From the NCBI GenBank assembly GCA_963806015.1, contig CAWDWM010000005.1, forward strand, positions 484,396 to 548,395: a stretch of DNA of 64,000 nucleotides. The letters are read 5' to 3'. Below, piece by piece: positions 53,975 through 62,809 of the stretch. Position 1 is the first letter of the stretch. Each line of letters starts with the position of its first letter. Below the pieces are notes generated by a model. It searched no databases and had not been told where the DNA came from. It saw only the letters and a program-made list of their open reading frames with translations. A program made the position numbers and the translations under genes. Source of the stretch: JAOPZW01 sp963806015. Its GTDB lineage: Bacteria; Actinomycetota; Thermoleophilia; Solirubrobacterales; Solirubrobacteraceae.

Positions 53975-54449
53975 GCGAACCATCGGCGCTCAACCGGCGC
54001 GCGTCATGCGGGCGCCGGGACCGTCGCGCCCGCAGAACCAGCCCGACGCTCAGGCCGTACGCCGCATGGTCCGCCCACTGGCGGCCTTGCGGGAGCGTCC
54101 CAATCGAGGGGATCCGCCGGCCGATCAGCGCCAGGTCGAGCGTCGCGACCAACATTCCGCCGACGACGCCCCAGGCAGGCTCGCGACCGCGCGGCAGGGC
54201 GATGGCCATGACCGCTGCCCAGCCGATCGAGATGGCGAGGTGAACGGGCACGGCGGCGGCGAGCAGCACCGCTGTACGCCGCTCATGCGGCAGCAGCATG
54301 GCGCCGGCGGCGCGTCCCCCCTCCAGCAGGTCGTCGCCTCGTACCAGCGACCACACCGTGGAAGGGATCGCCGAACACGCCGCCCCAGCCACCCCGGCTG
54401 TCAGGGCGTCGCCGAGGAGGCCTCCTTCATCGCAGTCCAAAGGGCTCAC
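53922..54449 (-). CDS. Small membrane protein (hypothetical)
   Basis: About 175 residues from GTG 54449 (start uncertain). Hydrophobic segments AALTAGVAGAACSAIPSTVW, AVLLAAAVPVHLAISIGWAAVMAIALP and WGVVGGMLVATLDLALIGRRIPSIGTLP, then PQGRQWADHAAYGLSVGLVL. Such short proteins are found as hypotheticals in Streptomyces-type genomes. Its 3' end overlaps the GerW-like gene convergently by 53 bases. Function unknown. Confidence 0.6.
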   Translation of the reverse strand: MSPLDCDEGGLLGDALTAGVAGAACSAIPSTVWSLVRGDDLLEGGRAAGAMLLPHERRTAVLLAAAVPVHLAISIGWAAVMAIALPRGREPAWGVVGGMLVATLDLALIGRRIPSIGTLPQGRQWADHAAYGLSVGLVLRARRSRRPHDARRLSADGSLSSKATGSAGARRVAAG

Positions 54450-54513
54450 TGCCCTGGCCACGCGGCTGAAGCAGATCCACGAGGAGGGCAGGACCGCTCG
54501 CCGTCCCGAGTCC

Positions 54514-54837
54514 TTACGGACGAACGCGGATGATCGTCTTCCCCGTGCGTCGTTCGGTCGGGTTGAAGGCGGCGACGGCATCGTCGAGGGGTTCGATGTT
54601 GCCGATGTTCGTTCGCAGTCGTCCGTCCCGCACCCGCTGGACGATCTCACTCAGTTGGGCACGATCGGACACGACGACGAAGTCGATCGCCAGGCCGTCG
54701 GCGGGCCGCGCCTCGGCCGGGCCGACGCATGAACCCTGAACGACGACCTCGTTGATGGCCAGTTCCGGCTCGGGCCGCTCCACCAGCGTCATCCCGGCCG
54801 TCCCCGCGGCCTCGTCCGTCACCACAATCGCCTTCAT
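54514..54837 (-). pseudogene. Zinc/quinone oxidoreductase (MDR) with large internal deletion
   Basis: ATG 54837, with GGAGG upstream, opens MKAIVVTDEAAGTAGMTLVERPEPELAINEVVVQ, the normal N-terminus of an MDR-family NADP-dependent oxidoreductase. After about residue 40 it jumps in frame to IDFVVVSDRAQLSEIVQRVRDGRLRTNIGNIEPLDDAVAAFN, the C-terminal end of the same family (normally about 310 residues). About 200 residues are missing, including the coenzyme-binding fold and core of the catalytic domain. The joined 107-residue reading frame is open but cannot be an active oxidoreductase. Confidence 0.75.
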
Positions 54838-55200
54838 CCGGCACCTCCCTGTTGAGTTCTCACCTGCACGGTCAGGCGCACGTCGGCGCGGGTGGCCGGG
54901 CCACTCGGGCACGTCGAGGACGAGCGTGCCCGCGGTCGGGGATTCGGCGCGGCGTCGCGGACGGTCGCGACGTGCCAGCGGATCGGGGCACGGCGCGGCG
55001 CGTCCGGCGTCAGTCGTTTCAGTATCGCTGCTCCTCGATGCGATGTCGTCGGGACCAGCCGCACTGGCCGGCGCTCGATACGGCACGCACGACTGGGAGT
55101 TGCTCAGCGTCTCCGAGCGAGAGTTCCGGATGCTCCGCTCCCATCGGCGCCCACGCGTCCACGAACCCCTGCGACCGAGCGGGCGAGGACCTGCGGCAGC
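54838..55200. other. Gene-free stretch
   Basis: 363 bases between the deleted oxidoreductase and the monooxygenase gene. Frames exist on both strands but none shows a recognisable family or consistent codon bias. It may be decayed DNA. Confidence 0.45.
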
Positions 55201-56430
55201 TCACGCAGCCCTCCGCAGCCGGGCAGGGCCAGCGTCGGCGACGATGTGTTCGGCGATCCGCGCCGCGTCGTCCCCGACGCCGCCGACGAAGTGCGACTTG
55301 CGGGTGCGTTGGAACCTGAGCCCGAGCGCGAACAGCCCCGGGGCCGGAGTCACGCCTTCGCGGTGGACCAGCTCGCCGGTGGCGTCGAGAATCGGGACCT
55401 CGAGCCAGGGATAGGCGCGCTTGTAGCCGGTCGCCCATAGCACCGTGCGGACGTCGCGGCCGAGCTCGACCCGCGCCGGCCCGGGACCGAGCGACACCGG
55501 CGCCGGGATCTCGGCTGGCGCGGCCGCGGCTGCGGTGCGCTCGATGTGCGCGTCGATGTGCGCGAGGGCCCGGCGCAGCCGCCGGTCGGCATCGCGCAGC
55601 TCGCGCTCCAAGTCGGAGCCGAACAGCGCCTGACGGCCGGTGAAGCCGGTCAGACGGCCGGTGACGACGACGCCCAGCCCGGCGAGGCGGTCCAACCCCA
55701 GCGAGGACCCGCCGGCGGCGCCGCTGACCGGGAAGCTCGGGGCGCGCCGGGCCGCCGCGAGGTTCGGGACCTCGCCGGCATGGACGTCGAGCTGGCCGGC
55801 GTCGTGCAGCCACGCGAAGACGTCGCGCCCGCGATAGGTCCGGGGCATGCGCGCGTGACGTCCCACGGCAAGCACGACGTGGCGGCCGGACCGCCGCAGC
55901 TCCTCGGCGAGCTGCTGCCCGGTGGGCCCCGCGCCGACCACGAGCACGCCGCCCTCCTGCAGCTCATCGGGGCGCCGGTAGCGCGAGGCGTGCAACTGAG
56001 CCAGCCACGGCGGAGCGGCCGTCGCGGCCGCGGGGATGCGCGGCACATCGCAGTCGCCGGTGGCGATCACGACGCTGCGGGCGTGCCAGTCGCCGCGGTC
56101 GGTCGCGACGTTGTAGCCGTGGACCGTGGACCGGACCCGGCGCACGGTCGTGCCCTCGCGCACGGGCGCCGTGACGGCATACCGCTCGAGGTGGGCGATC
56201 AGGCCTTCGCGGTCGAGATAGCCATCCGGGTAGGGCAGCGGCGGGGCGCCCGGCAGGTGGTTGAGCCAGTTGGGCGTCAGCAGGGTGAGCGAGTCCCAGC
56301 GCTCGGAGCGCCAGCGCTCGCCGACGCGCCCGCGCTCGAGCACCACGTGGCCGTGGCCCGCGAGCGCAAGGTGGTGGCTCAGGGCGAGGCCGGCCTGGCC
56401 GGCCCCGATGATGATCGTCTCCACGCGCAC
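55201..56430 (-). CDS. Flavin-containing monooxygenase-like protein
   Basis: A 409-residue two-dinucleotide-binding flavoenzyme. N-terminal FAD site ETIIIGAGQAGLALSHHLA, LERGRVGERWRSERWDSLTLLTPNW (family motif), SVVIATGDCDVPRIP, the NADPH site GVLVVGAGPTGQQLAEELRRSG and the C-terminal ATGYKRAYPWL motif. Such enzymes oxygenate soft nucleophiles such as sulfur or amines, or act as Baeyer-Villiger enzymes. It follows the acyl-CoA dehydrogenase-like gene with one base between, in an operon with an OsmC-like gene. Confidence 0.84.
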   Translation of the reverse strand: MRVETIIIGAGQAGLALSHHLALAGHGHVVLERGRVGERWRSERWDSLTLLTPNWLNHLPGAPPLPYPDGYLDREGLIAHLERYAVTAPVREGTTVRRVRSTVHGYNVATDRGDWHARSVVIATGDCDVPRIPAAATAAPPWLAQLHASRYRRPDELQEGGVLVVGAGPTGQQLAEELRRSGRHVVLAVGRHARMPRTYRGRDVFAWLHDAGQLDVHAGEVPNLAAARRAPSFPVSGAAGGSSLGLDRLAGLGVVVTGRLTGFTGRQALFGSDLERELRDADRRLRRALAHIDAHIERTAAAAAPAEIPAPVSLGPGPARVELGRDVRTVLWATGYKRAYPWLEVPILDATGELVHREGVTPAPGLFALGLRFQRTRKSHFVGGVGDDAARIAEHIVADAGPARLRRAA

Positions 56431-56431
56431 G

Positions 56432-57643
56432 TCAATGCAGCTCGTGCGGCCTGCCGAGGGCGACGTCGGCGAGGAAGTCGTAGGCGCGGTTTGCGCCGAG
56501 CGGATGCATGAACGCCCCGGCGCGCACGTCGCGGTAGGCGCGGGCCAGCGGCGAGCCGTTGAGGTAGCCGGCGCCGCCCGACAGCGCGAGCGCGCGGTCG
56601 ACGACGCGCGTCGCCGCCTCGTTGACGAACGTCTTCGCCGCCTGCCCCTCGGCGAAGAGCGCGGTGATCTCCTCGTCGGGGCCGTCGGCGGCGGGATTCG
56701 CGACGTGGTGCTCGTCGATCAACGCGGCCGCGCGCGAGATCGTGGCGCGGGAGGCCGTGAGATCGATCGCGGACTCGGCGACCAGCATCGGCGCCCGCGC
56801 ATCGCCGTTGATCCGGTCCGGACGAGCCGCCCTCGCGAACGCCGCTTCGGCGATGCCGAGCGACGCGGAGGCGTGGAAGAGCCCGGAGGGCAGGTTGCGC
56901 TCGAGGTACGGCACGGGCCGGCCGGTCGGGAAGCCGCCCCGCAGGGCGGCGGGCGGCAGCTCGACACCGTCGAAGGTGACGGAGTGGCTGCCCGAGGCGC
57001 GCATGCCGAGCGCGTCCCAGTCGTCGTTGATGCGCACGCCGGGGGCGTCCGCGGGGATCTCGACGTACGCGTACCGCTCGACGCCATCGTCGTCGGCGAA
57101 GCGCACCGACGTCAGCAGGATGGTCGCCGCGGGCGCCATGGTGCAGAAGATCTTGTGGCCGTCGATGCGCCAGCCGCCGTCGGTGCGGACCGCCTCGGTG
57201 ACGGGTCGCGTGAGGTCCTGCCCTCGCTCGCTCATCGCGGCCGCCATCACGATGCCGTCGGAGGCGATCCGGCGCAGCGACCCGGCGAAGGCGCGCTCGC
57301 GGCGCGCGTTGCCGGCCGCCCGCGCCATGCACCAGCGGCGCACGAGGCTGAGGACGACGACGAGGTGCATGTTGACCCCGATCGCAACGGAGGCGTCGCC
57401 CCGGGCCAGGCGGCCCGAGGCGACGATCACGTCATGGACGGAGCTCACGCCGAGGCCACCGAGCTCCTCGGGCACCGGGGCGGCGAAATACCCCGCGTGC
57501 CGCAGCGAGTCGATGCTCTCGAACGGGTAGCTGCCGTCGCGGTCGTGAGCGGCCGCCCGGACGGCGAAGTCCTCCGCGAGCCGCTCGGCGGTCGCCACGA
57601 GCGCCGTGCCGGCGACGGTCTTGGCGGTGAGCTCCATCGACAT
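56432..57643 (-). CDS. Acyl-CoA dehydrogenase-like flavoprotein
   Basis: A 403-residue member of the acyl-CoA dehydrogenase superfamily. N-terminal helices (TAERLAEDFAVRAAAHDRDG, FAAPVPEELGGLGVSSVHDVIV), the mid barrel (AMSERGQDLTRPVTEAVRTDGGWRIDGHKIF), WDALGMRASGSHSVTFDGVEL and C-terminal GGAGYLNGSPLARAYRDVRAG. The mid part resembles the SfnB/DszC-type flavin monooxygenases used in sulfur acquisition as much as true dehydrogenases. Its pairing with a flavin monooxygenase and an OsmC protein suggests an oxidative or sulfur-linked role; substrate unknown. Confidence 0.78.
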   Translation of the reverse strand: MSMELTAKTVAGTALVATAERLAEDFAVRAAAHDRDGSYPFESIDSLRHAGYFAAPVPEELGGLGVSSVHDVIVASGRLARGDASVAIGVNMHLVVVLSLVRRWCMARAAGNARRERAFAGSLRRIASDGIVMAAAMSERGQDLTRPVTEAVRTDGGWRIDGHKIFCTMAPAATILLTSVRFADDDGVERYAYVEIPADAPGVRINDDWDALGMRASGSHSVTFDGVELPPAALRGGFPTGRPVPYLERNLPSGLFHASASLGIAEAAFARAARPDRINGDARAPMLVAESAIDLTASRATISRAAALIDEHHVANPAADGPDEEITALFAEGQAAKTFVNEAATRVVDRALALSGGAGYLNGSPLARAYRDVRAGAFMHPLGANRAYDFLADVALGRPHELH

Positions 57644-57645
57644 GT

Positions 57646-58218
57646 CTAGCCGACCTCCGCGTGCACGTCGACCGAGACCGGGTTGGAGACGATGTCGTAG
57701 ACGACCGAGCGCGCCTTGGCCCGCTCGACGATCTCCTGGAGCTTCTCGGGCGGCGCGTCGCCCTTGATCTGGAACGACACGCGGACGTGCTCGAAGCCGT
57801 TGCGGTAGGAGTCGTCGAGCCCGGTCGCGCCCCGCGCGTCCAGGACGCCCGACAGGGTCGAGCTGACCTCGGTCAGCGTGACCTTGCGCGCGGCCGCGAC
57901 GTTGACGATCGTCAGCGTCAGGCAGCCGGCCAGCGCGTGCAGCACGTACTCGGCCGGGTTGGGCGCCTCGTTGTGGCCGAACAGAACGGGCGGCTCGCTG
58001 GCGTCGAGCTCGAACGGCAGCTCACGCGAGACGTCTTCCTGCCCGGCCCCCCAGAAGCCCTGGAGGGTCGTGCGGCTGTGCGTGCCGTCGATCCAGCGGT
58101 TGGTGGCGCGGAACTCGAACCGGGCGAGCTCAGGCTGGCCCTTGAGCGCGTCGAGCGTTCCGTAGACCTGCGCGGTGTCGACGCCGTTGCGAACGGGAGG
58201 AGTGAGGGTGGTTGTCAT
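57646..58218 (-). CDS. OsmC-family protein
   Basis: A 190-residue OsmC/Ohr-fold protein. The N-terminal beta part (RFEFRATNRWIDGTHSRTTLQGFWGAG) leads into NPAEYVLHALAGCLTLTIVNVAAARKV with the first family cysteine. The second cysteine, usually in a CPV-type motif, is replaced: VSNPVSVDV. Without it the thiol-peroxidase cycle of classical OsmC is unlikely, as in related subfamilies of unknown activity. First gene of a three-gene operon; ATG 58218 is preferred over 58227. Confidence 0.8.
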   Translation of the reverse strand: MTTTLTPPVRNGVDTAQVYGTLDALKGQPELARFEFRATNRWIDGTHSRTTLQGFWGAGQEDVSRELPFELDASEPPVLFGHNEAPNPAEYVLHALAGCLTLTIVNVAAARKVTLTEVSSTLSGVLDARGATGLDDSYRNGFEHVRVSFQIKGDAPPEKLQEIVERAKARSVVYDIVSNPVSVDVHAEVG

Positions 58219-58417
58219 GGGCCGCACGGTCGCCGCTGCCGGTTCGGGACCGGTAAACGGCGGGCAAATTGCGGCGGGACTCCGTCGCCGGGCCGGGGAC
58301 CCCGACGCTCAGCGGCTACGCGCCGGGTGGCTGGCGGCGAACGGCGCAACCACGCGGGTGCAGCGGCTTTACCCGACGCGTACCGGCTGTTAGGCCGAGC
58401 GGTGTGTGCTTGCCGCG

Positions 58418-59590
58418 ATGGCAATGCGCCGCTCACTCAGCCACCCCAGCCTCGTACTGTTCGCGTGCCTCTTCGCGTCGCAGTCGGGACTGCTCGTCCT
58501 GTCCCCGATCCTCGTCGATGTCGCGCGTGAGTTCGGCGTTTCGACCGCCACCGCAGGACAGCTGAGATCGATCTCCGGCGCGACGGGCGGAGTGACCGCG
58601 CTGGTCCTCGCCACGGCGGCTCGACGACTCGGCCTGCGTGAGCTCCTCAGTCTCGGGGCGGCGCTCGTCGCCCTGGGCTCCGGACTCAGCGCCGTGGCGC
58701 CATCGTTCACCGTGCTGGCGGCCGCACAGGCCGTCCTCGGTGTGGGCATCGGCCTGCTCGTCGCGGTCGGCATCGCAGCCGCGGGCGAATGGCCGACACC
58801 GAGCCGCCGCCCGCACGTGCTCGCATGGGCGATCGCCGGCATGCCGGCGGCCTGGATCGTCGGGATGCCGGTGGTCGGAGCGGTCGCGAACTACGGGTGG
58901 CGCGCCGCCTGGCTCGCAGTCCCGGCTGTGGCGGGACTCATCGCTCTTGCGCTCTTGAGGCTGCGTCCCGGCGATGCGCGCTCGCGGCGCAGCGGTGGTG
59001 CCGTCGCGTTGTGGAGACGACCCCACGTGGCGCGCTTCGCGGGTGGCGAGCTGCTGGCCAACGCCGCCTGGGCGAGCGTGCTCACCTACTCGGGAGCGCT
59101 CCTGCTGGAGAGCTACTCGACCTCGCCAGCCGTCGTGGCGCTCGGCCTCGGCCTCGTGGCAGCGGCGATGCTGCCCGGAACCTTCACCGCGCGCCGCCGC
59201 GCCGCGCACGCCACGTCCGGATTGCTCGCCGGACTCACGGCCTTCCAGGGCGCCGCCGTGCTGGCCCTCGGTGCAGTGCGCCCCGGCGTCGGCGTGACGC
59301 TCGCACTGCTCGCCGTCATGGCATTCGTCAACGGGCGGCGCTCGATGGTTGCCAGCGCACTGGGCATGGACGCCGCCCCGGAGGACCGGGTGGCCGTCAT
59401 GTCGATGCGCGCGGCTGCCAACCAGTTCGGCTACCTGCTGGGCGCGGCGGTCGGCGGCCTGGCGCTCGCGGTCGGGGGGTTCGAAGCGCTTGGGGTGACG
59501 CTCTCGTCCATGTTCGTGACCGCGGCGCTCATCCACCTCCCCACGCGCTCGCGCGCACGCACGCCGGTCGCACAGCAGGCCACCGCGTGA
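58418..59590 (+). CDS. Major facilitator superfamily transporter
   Basis: A 390-residue twelve-helix carrier. Motifs: VLFACLFASQSGLLVLSPILVDVAREFGVS, AARRLGLRELLSLGAALVALGSG, and LLAVMAFVNGRRSMVASALGMDAAPEDRVAVMSMRAAANQFGYLLGAAVGGLAL. The type is the DHA1 (drug/sugar efflux) group. It is divergent from the OsmC operon across a 199-base gap. GTG 58406 is an alternative start. Confidence 0.85.
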   Translation: MAMRRSLSHPSLVLFACLFASQSGLLVLSPILVDVAREFGVSTATAGQLRSISGATGGVTALVLATAARRLGLRELLSLGAALVALGSGLSAVAPSFTVLAAAQAVLGVGIGLLVAVGIAAAGEWPTPSRRPHVLAWAIAGMPAAWIVGMPVVGAVANYGWRAAWLAVPAVAGLIALALLRLRPGDARSRRSGGAVALWRRPHVARFAGGELLANAAWASVLTYSGALLLESYSTSPAVVALGLGLVAAAMLPGTFTARRRAAHATSGLLAGLTAFQGAAVLALGAVRPGVGVTLALLAVMAFVNGRRSMVASALGMDAAPEDRVAVMSMRAAANQFGYLLGAAVGGLALAVGGFEALGVTLSSMFVTAALIHLPTRSRARTPVAQQATA

Positions 59591-59768
59591 GCCGCACCGT
59601 CGCGCCGATCGAGGTCCAGCGCCGCCCGCACGCCATCGCAGCGTCGGGGACCTGACCCCAGCTCATCACCGGGCGCGGCGCGCCAGACGCACCTCGTCCC
59701 TAGCGCGAACGCCTCGCCGCGCGCGGCTGCGGCTGTCGCGTCGAAGGGTGCGGCCGACGTGTTGAAGG

Positions 59769-59784
59769 GTGCGGCTAGCCGCAC
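59769..59784. promoter_or_regulatory. Perfect palindrome before the SARP gene
   Basis: GTGCGGCTAGCCGCAC is a perfect 16-base palindrome; it also carries the second of two GAAGGGTGCGGC copies (59739-59750 and 59764-59775). It lies about 155-170 bases before the SARP-FCD ATG at 59940 and is a candidate regulator site. Confidence 0.4.
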
Positions 59785-59939
59785 GTGAAGACGGGCGTCC
59801 GGCCCCACCGTGCAGATGAGTTAGCACCCCTGCCGCGCTGAACGCCGTCTGAGAGCGTCCGCGCGTGCACCCTTCGGCCACCACTGTCCTCTCGGGTCAT
59901 CGGGCTGCCGCGCCATCACCCGTAGACCTCGCGAGCCGG

Positions 59940-62729
59940 ATGACGGAGTACCGCATCCTCGGCCCGCTCGAGGTGGCCGATGGCGGGGCGGACCTACCGT
60001 TGACCGGCGGGAAGGGCCGCGCGCTGCTGGCGCGCCTGCTGATCGACGTCAACCGCACTGTGTCGGTCGACGCGATCGTGGACTCGCTGTGGGGCGAGGA
60101 GGTGCCGCCGTCGGCGATCAAGATGGTGCACGTCTACGTCTCGCAGCTGCGCAAGGTCCTGCCGGATGGAGTCCTGCGCACGCGGGCGCCCGGGTACGCG
60201 CTCGAGGTCGCCCCGGAGGCCGTCGACCTCGTGAAGTTCACTCGCCTGCGCAAGGAGGGCCGGGCGGCGCTCGCCGCGGGGGACGCCGAGACGGCCTCGG
60301 AGCTCCTGCGGGCCGGACTTGCCCTGTGGCGGGGCGCGGCGCTGGCCGAGTTCTCCGAGCCGTTCGCCGCCGCGCAGGCCGAGCACCTCGAGGAGCTGCG
60401 GGTCGTGTCCGTCGAGGACCGCATCGAGGCCGACCTCGCACTCGGTCATCATGCCGACCTCGTCGGCGAGCTTCGCGCCCTGGTGGCGGCCCACCCGCTG
60501 CGCGAGCGACCGCGCTGCCAGCTGATGTGCGCCCTCTACCGGGCGGGGCGCCAGGCCGAGGCGCTCGCGGTCTACCACGAGTTCCGCGCGACGCTGCAGC
60601 AAGAGCTCGGGATGGAACCGTCCGCGGCGCTCAACGACCTCCAGCGCCAGGTGCTCAACCAGGATCCGGCGCTCGACCTGCGCCCACGCGACGACCGCGC
60701 AAAGGGTGGGCCGGTCCGCCTCGCCGTCGCCGACGGCTCGCCCGGTCACGGGCCCGACGACGACGTGCCGGACGTGCTCGTCGGGCGCGCCGGCGAGCTG
60801 GAGCTGCTGGAGATGGCCTTCGAGGCGGCGGCCGGGGGCTTGGGCGCGACCACGCTCATCGTCGGCCCGGCGGGGATCGGCAAGACCGTCCTGGCATCGC
60901 AGCTCGCAGCCCGGGCGCGCAGCCACGGGGCGACGGTCCTCAGCGGCCGTTGCATCGACCTCGTCGGCGCGGGCCTGCCCTATCTCCCGCTCGTCGAGGC
61001 GTTCCGCCCGCTCTGCCGCTCGCCCGACCTCGGCGAGATCCGCGACGAGCTGCACGAGCTGCCGCGCCTCCATCCCGACCTCGCCGACGGCACCCCGCTC
61101 GCCCCGCACAGCGACGGAGCCACGGCGCGGCTGCGTCTGTTCGCCGAGGTGCTCGCCGTCCTCGAGCACGTCAGCCGGCGCGCTCCGGTTGTTCTGCTGT
61201 TCGAGGATCTGCATTGGGCCGACGGATCGACGCTCGATCTCGTCACCTACCTCGCGCATGCGGTCCAGGGGCGCCGCGTGCTCGTCGTCGCGACCTACCG
61301 CAGCGACGCGGTCGCGCCCGAGCATGCGCTGCACCGCCTCGGCGCCGGGCTTCGCCGGGCCGGAAGCACCGTCATGGTCGAGCTCGGGCCGCTCGCCGAC
61401 GAGGACGTCGAGGCCCTCGTCACCGCGAGCGTCGACGAAGCGCTGCCCGCCGAGTTGACGGCAGCGGTGTGCGCTCGCGCGGAAGGCAACCCGTTCTTCG
61501 CGATCGAGCTCGCGGCGGCCGCCGCGAGCGGCGAGCACGACCTCCCGCCGGCGCTGCATGACCTGCTGATCGCCGCCGTCGCCCGCCTCGATGCGGACAC
61601 CCGATCGGTGCTGCGCGTCGTGGCCGCCGCCGGCAGGGACGTCCCGTACAGGCTGCTGGCCGTCGTGATGGACGCGCCGGAGCGCTCGATCGCCGAGGCG
61701 CTGCGTCAGGCCGTCGAGCACCACGTCCTGGTGCCGGATCAATCGAACGGCAGCTTCCGCTTCCGTCACGCGCTGTTCGCCGAGGCCGTCTACGGCACGC
61801 TGCTGCCCGGCGAGCGGGAGGAGCTCCACGCGCGCCTTGCGAGCGCCCTGACGCAGAACCCCGCGCTGGCCGCGAGTCGCGCGATCGCGGGGGAGCTGGC
61901 GCAGCACTGGGTCGCGGCGCGCAAGCCGATGCAGGCGCTGGGAGCATCGTTGCACGCCGCGCGCGACGCGCAGGCGCTGTCCGGACTCGGCGAGGCGCTG
62001 CGCCACCTTGAGCAGGTGCTCGAGCTGTGGGAGGACGTGCCGACCGCCGAGAACCTCGCGGGCCTCGCGCTGCCCGCCGTGCTGGACTGGGCCGCCGAGC
62101 TCGCGGGCATGACGGCGCGCGCGCACGCGGAGGAGATCGACGCGAGTGCGCTCGCGGGCATCCTCGGCGTCGGCGAGTCGGCCGACGCCAAGGCCGTCGC
62201 CGCACGGCTCGGGGTGACGCACGACGAGGCGGCCGCGACCCTGGCCATGCTCGAGCGCGACGGCCTCTTGGAGACGGCCGGCGACGGCGTCTTCCGCCCG
62301 GCCCGCCTTGCGGTGAGCGAAGCGCGCGAGCTCTTTCCACTCGCCGTCGTGCTCGAGAGCATCGCGGTGCGCCAGTCACCGCCGTTCGAGGAGAGCACGC
62401 TGGAGGCGATGCGCCGCGCCAACGCGCGGATGCGCGCGGCGCTGCACGACCCGTCCGGAGCGATCCTCGCCGACGACGAGTTTCACACCCAGCTCACCGC
62501 CGCCTGTGAGAACGAGCGCCTGCTCGGCGCGCTGCGTCCGGTCAAGCGTGCGCTCCTGCGCTACGAGCAGATCTACATGCGCGACCCCGAGCGCGTCGAG
62601 CGCTCGGTCGCCCAGCACGGCGCCATCATCGCGGCGCTCGAGCGCGGCGACCGGGCGCTGGCCGCCCAGCGCGTGCGCGAGAACCTGACAGGCGGGCTGC
62701 CGGACCTCGCAGCGGCGCTCGAGCGCTAG
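59940..62729 (+). CDS. SARP-ATPase-FCD chimeric transcription regulator
   Basis: A 929-residue regulator (GTG 59865 would add 25). Residues 1-95 are an OmpR-type winged helix (RILGPLEVADGG, GKGRALLARLL, VHVYVSQLRKVLPDG), 95-245 a BTAD helical domain (ARTALRYRAG-like, QQELGMEPSAALNDLQRQVL). An AAA ATPase follows (about 280-690) with Walker A VGPAGIGKTVLAS at about 308 and Walker B VVLLFEDLHWAD at about 416. From about 725 it becomes a GntR-type winged helix (AAVAARLGVTHDEAAATLAMLERDGLL) and a full FCD ligand domain with DDEFHTQL and SVAQHGAIIAALERGD. LuxR-type HTH is absent. This fusion is not a standard architecture. Confidence 0.82.
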   Translation: MTEYRILGPLEVADGGADLPLTGGKGRALLARLLIDVNRTVSVDAIVDSLWGEEVPPSAIKMVHVYVSQLRKVLPDGVLRTRAPGYALEVAPEAVDLVKFTRLRKEGRAALAAGDAETASELLRAGLALWRGAALAEFSEPFAAAQAEHLEELRVVSVEDRIEADLALGHHADLVGELRALVAAHPLRERPRCQLMCALYRAGRQAEALAVYHEFRATLQQELGMEPSAALNDLQRQVLNQDPALDLRPRDDRAKGGPVRLAVADGSPGHGPDDDVPDVLVGRAGELELLEMAFEAAAGGLGATTLIVGPAGIGKTVLASQLAARARSHGATVLSGRCIDLVGAGLPYLPLVEAFRPLCRSPDLGEIRDELHELPRLHPDLADGTPLAPHSDGATARLRLFAEVLAVLEHVSRRAPVVLLFEDLHWADGSTLDLVTYLAHAVQGRRVLVVATYRSDAVAPEHALHRLGAGLRRAGSTVMVELGPLADEDVEALVTASVDEALPAELTAAVCARAEGNPFFAIELAAAAASGEHDLPPALHDLLIAAVARLDADTRSVLRVVAAAGRDVPYRLLAVVMDAPERSIAEALRQAVEHHVLVPDQSNGSFRFRHALFAEAVYGTLLPGEREELHARLASALTQNPALAASRAIAGELAQHWVAARKPMQALGASLHAARDAQALSGLGEALRHLEQVLELWEDVPTAENLAGLALPAVLDWAAELAGMTARAHAEEIDASALAGILGVGESADAKAVAARLGVTHDEAAATLAMLERDGLLETAGDGVFRPARLAVSEARELFPLAVVLESIAVRQSPPFEESTLEAMRRANARMRAALHDPSGAILADDEFHTQLTAACENERLLGALRPVKRALLRYEQIYMRDPERVERSVAQHGAIIAALERGDRALAAQRVRENLTGGLPDLAAALER

Positions 62730-62809
62730 ATCGCGGGCGACCGCACGGCGGCCCGCGCCAACCGCACCGTTACCTTCGCCGGGGCCGGCGTCCCAGTCGC
62801 CTGCTCGGC

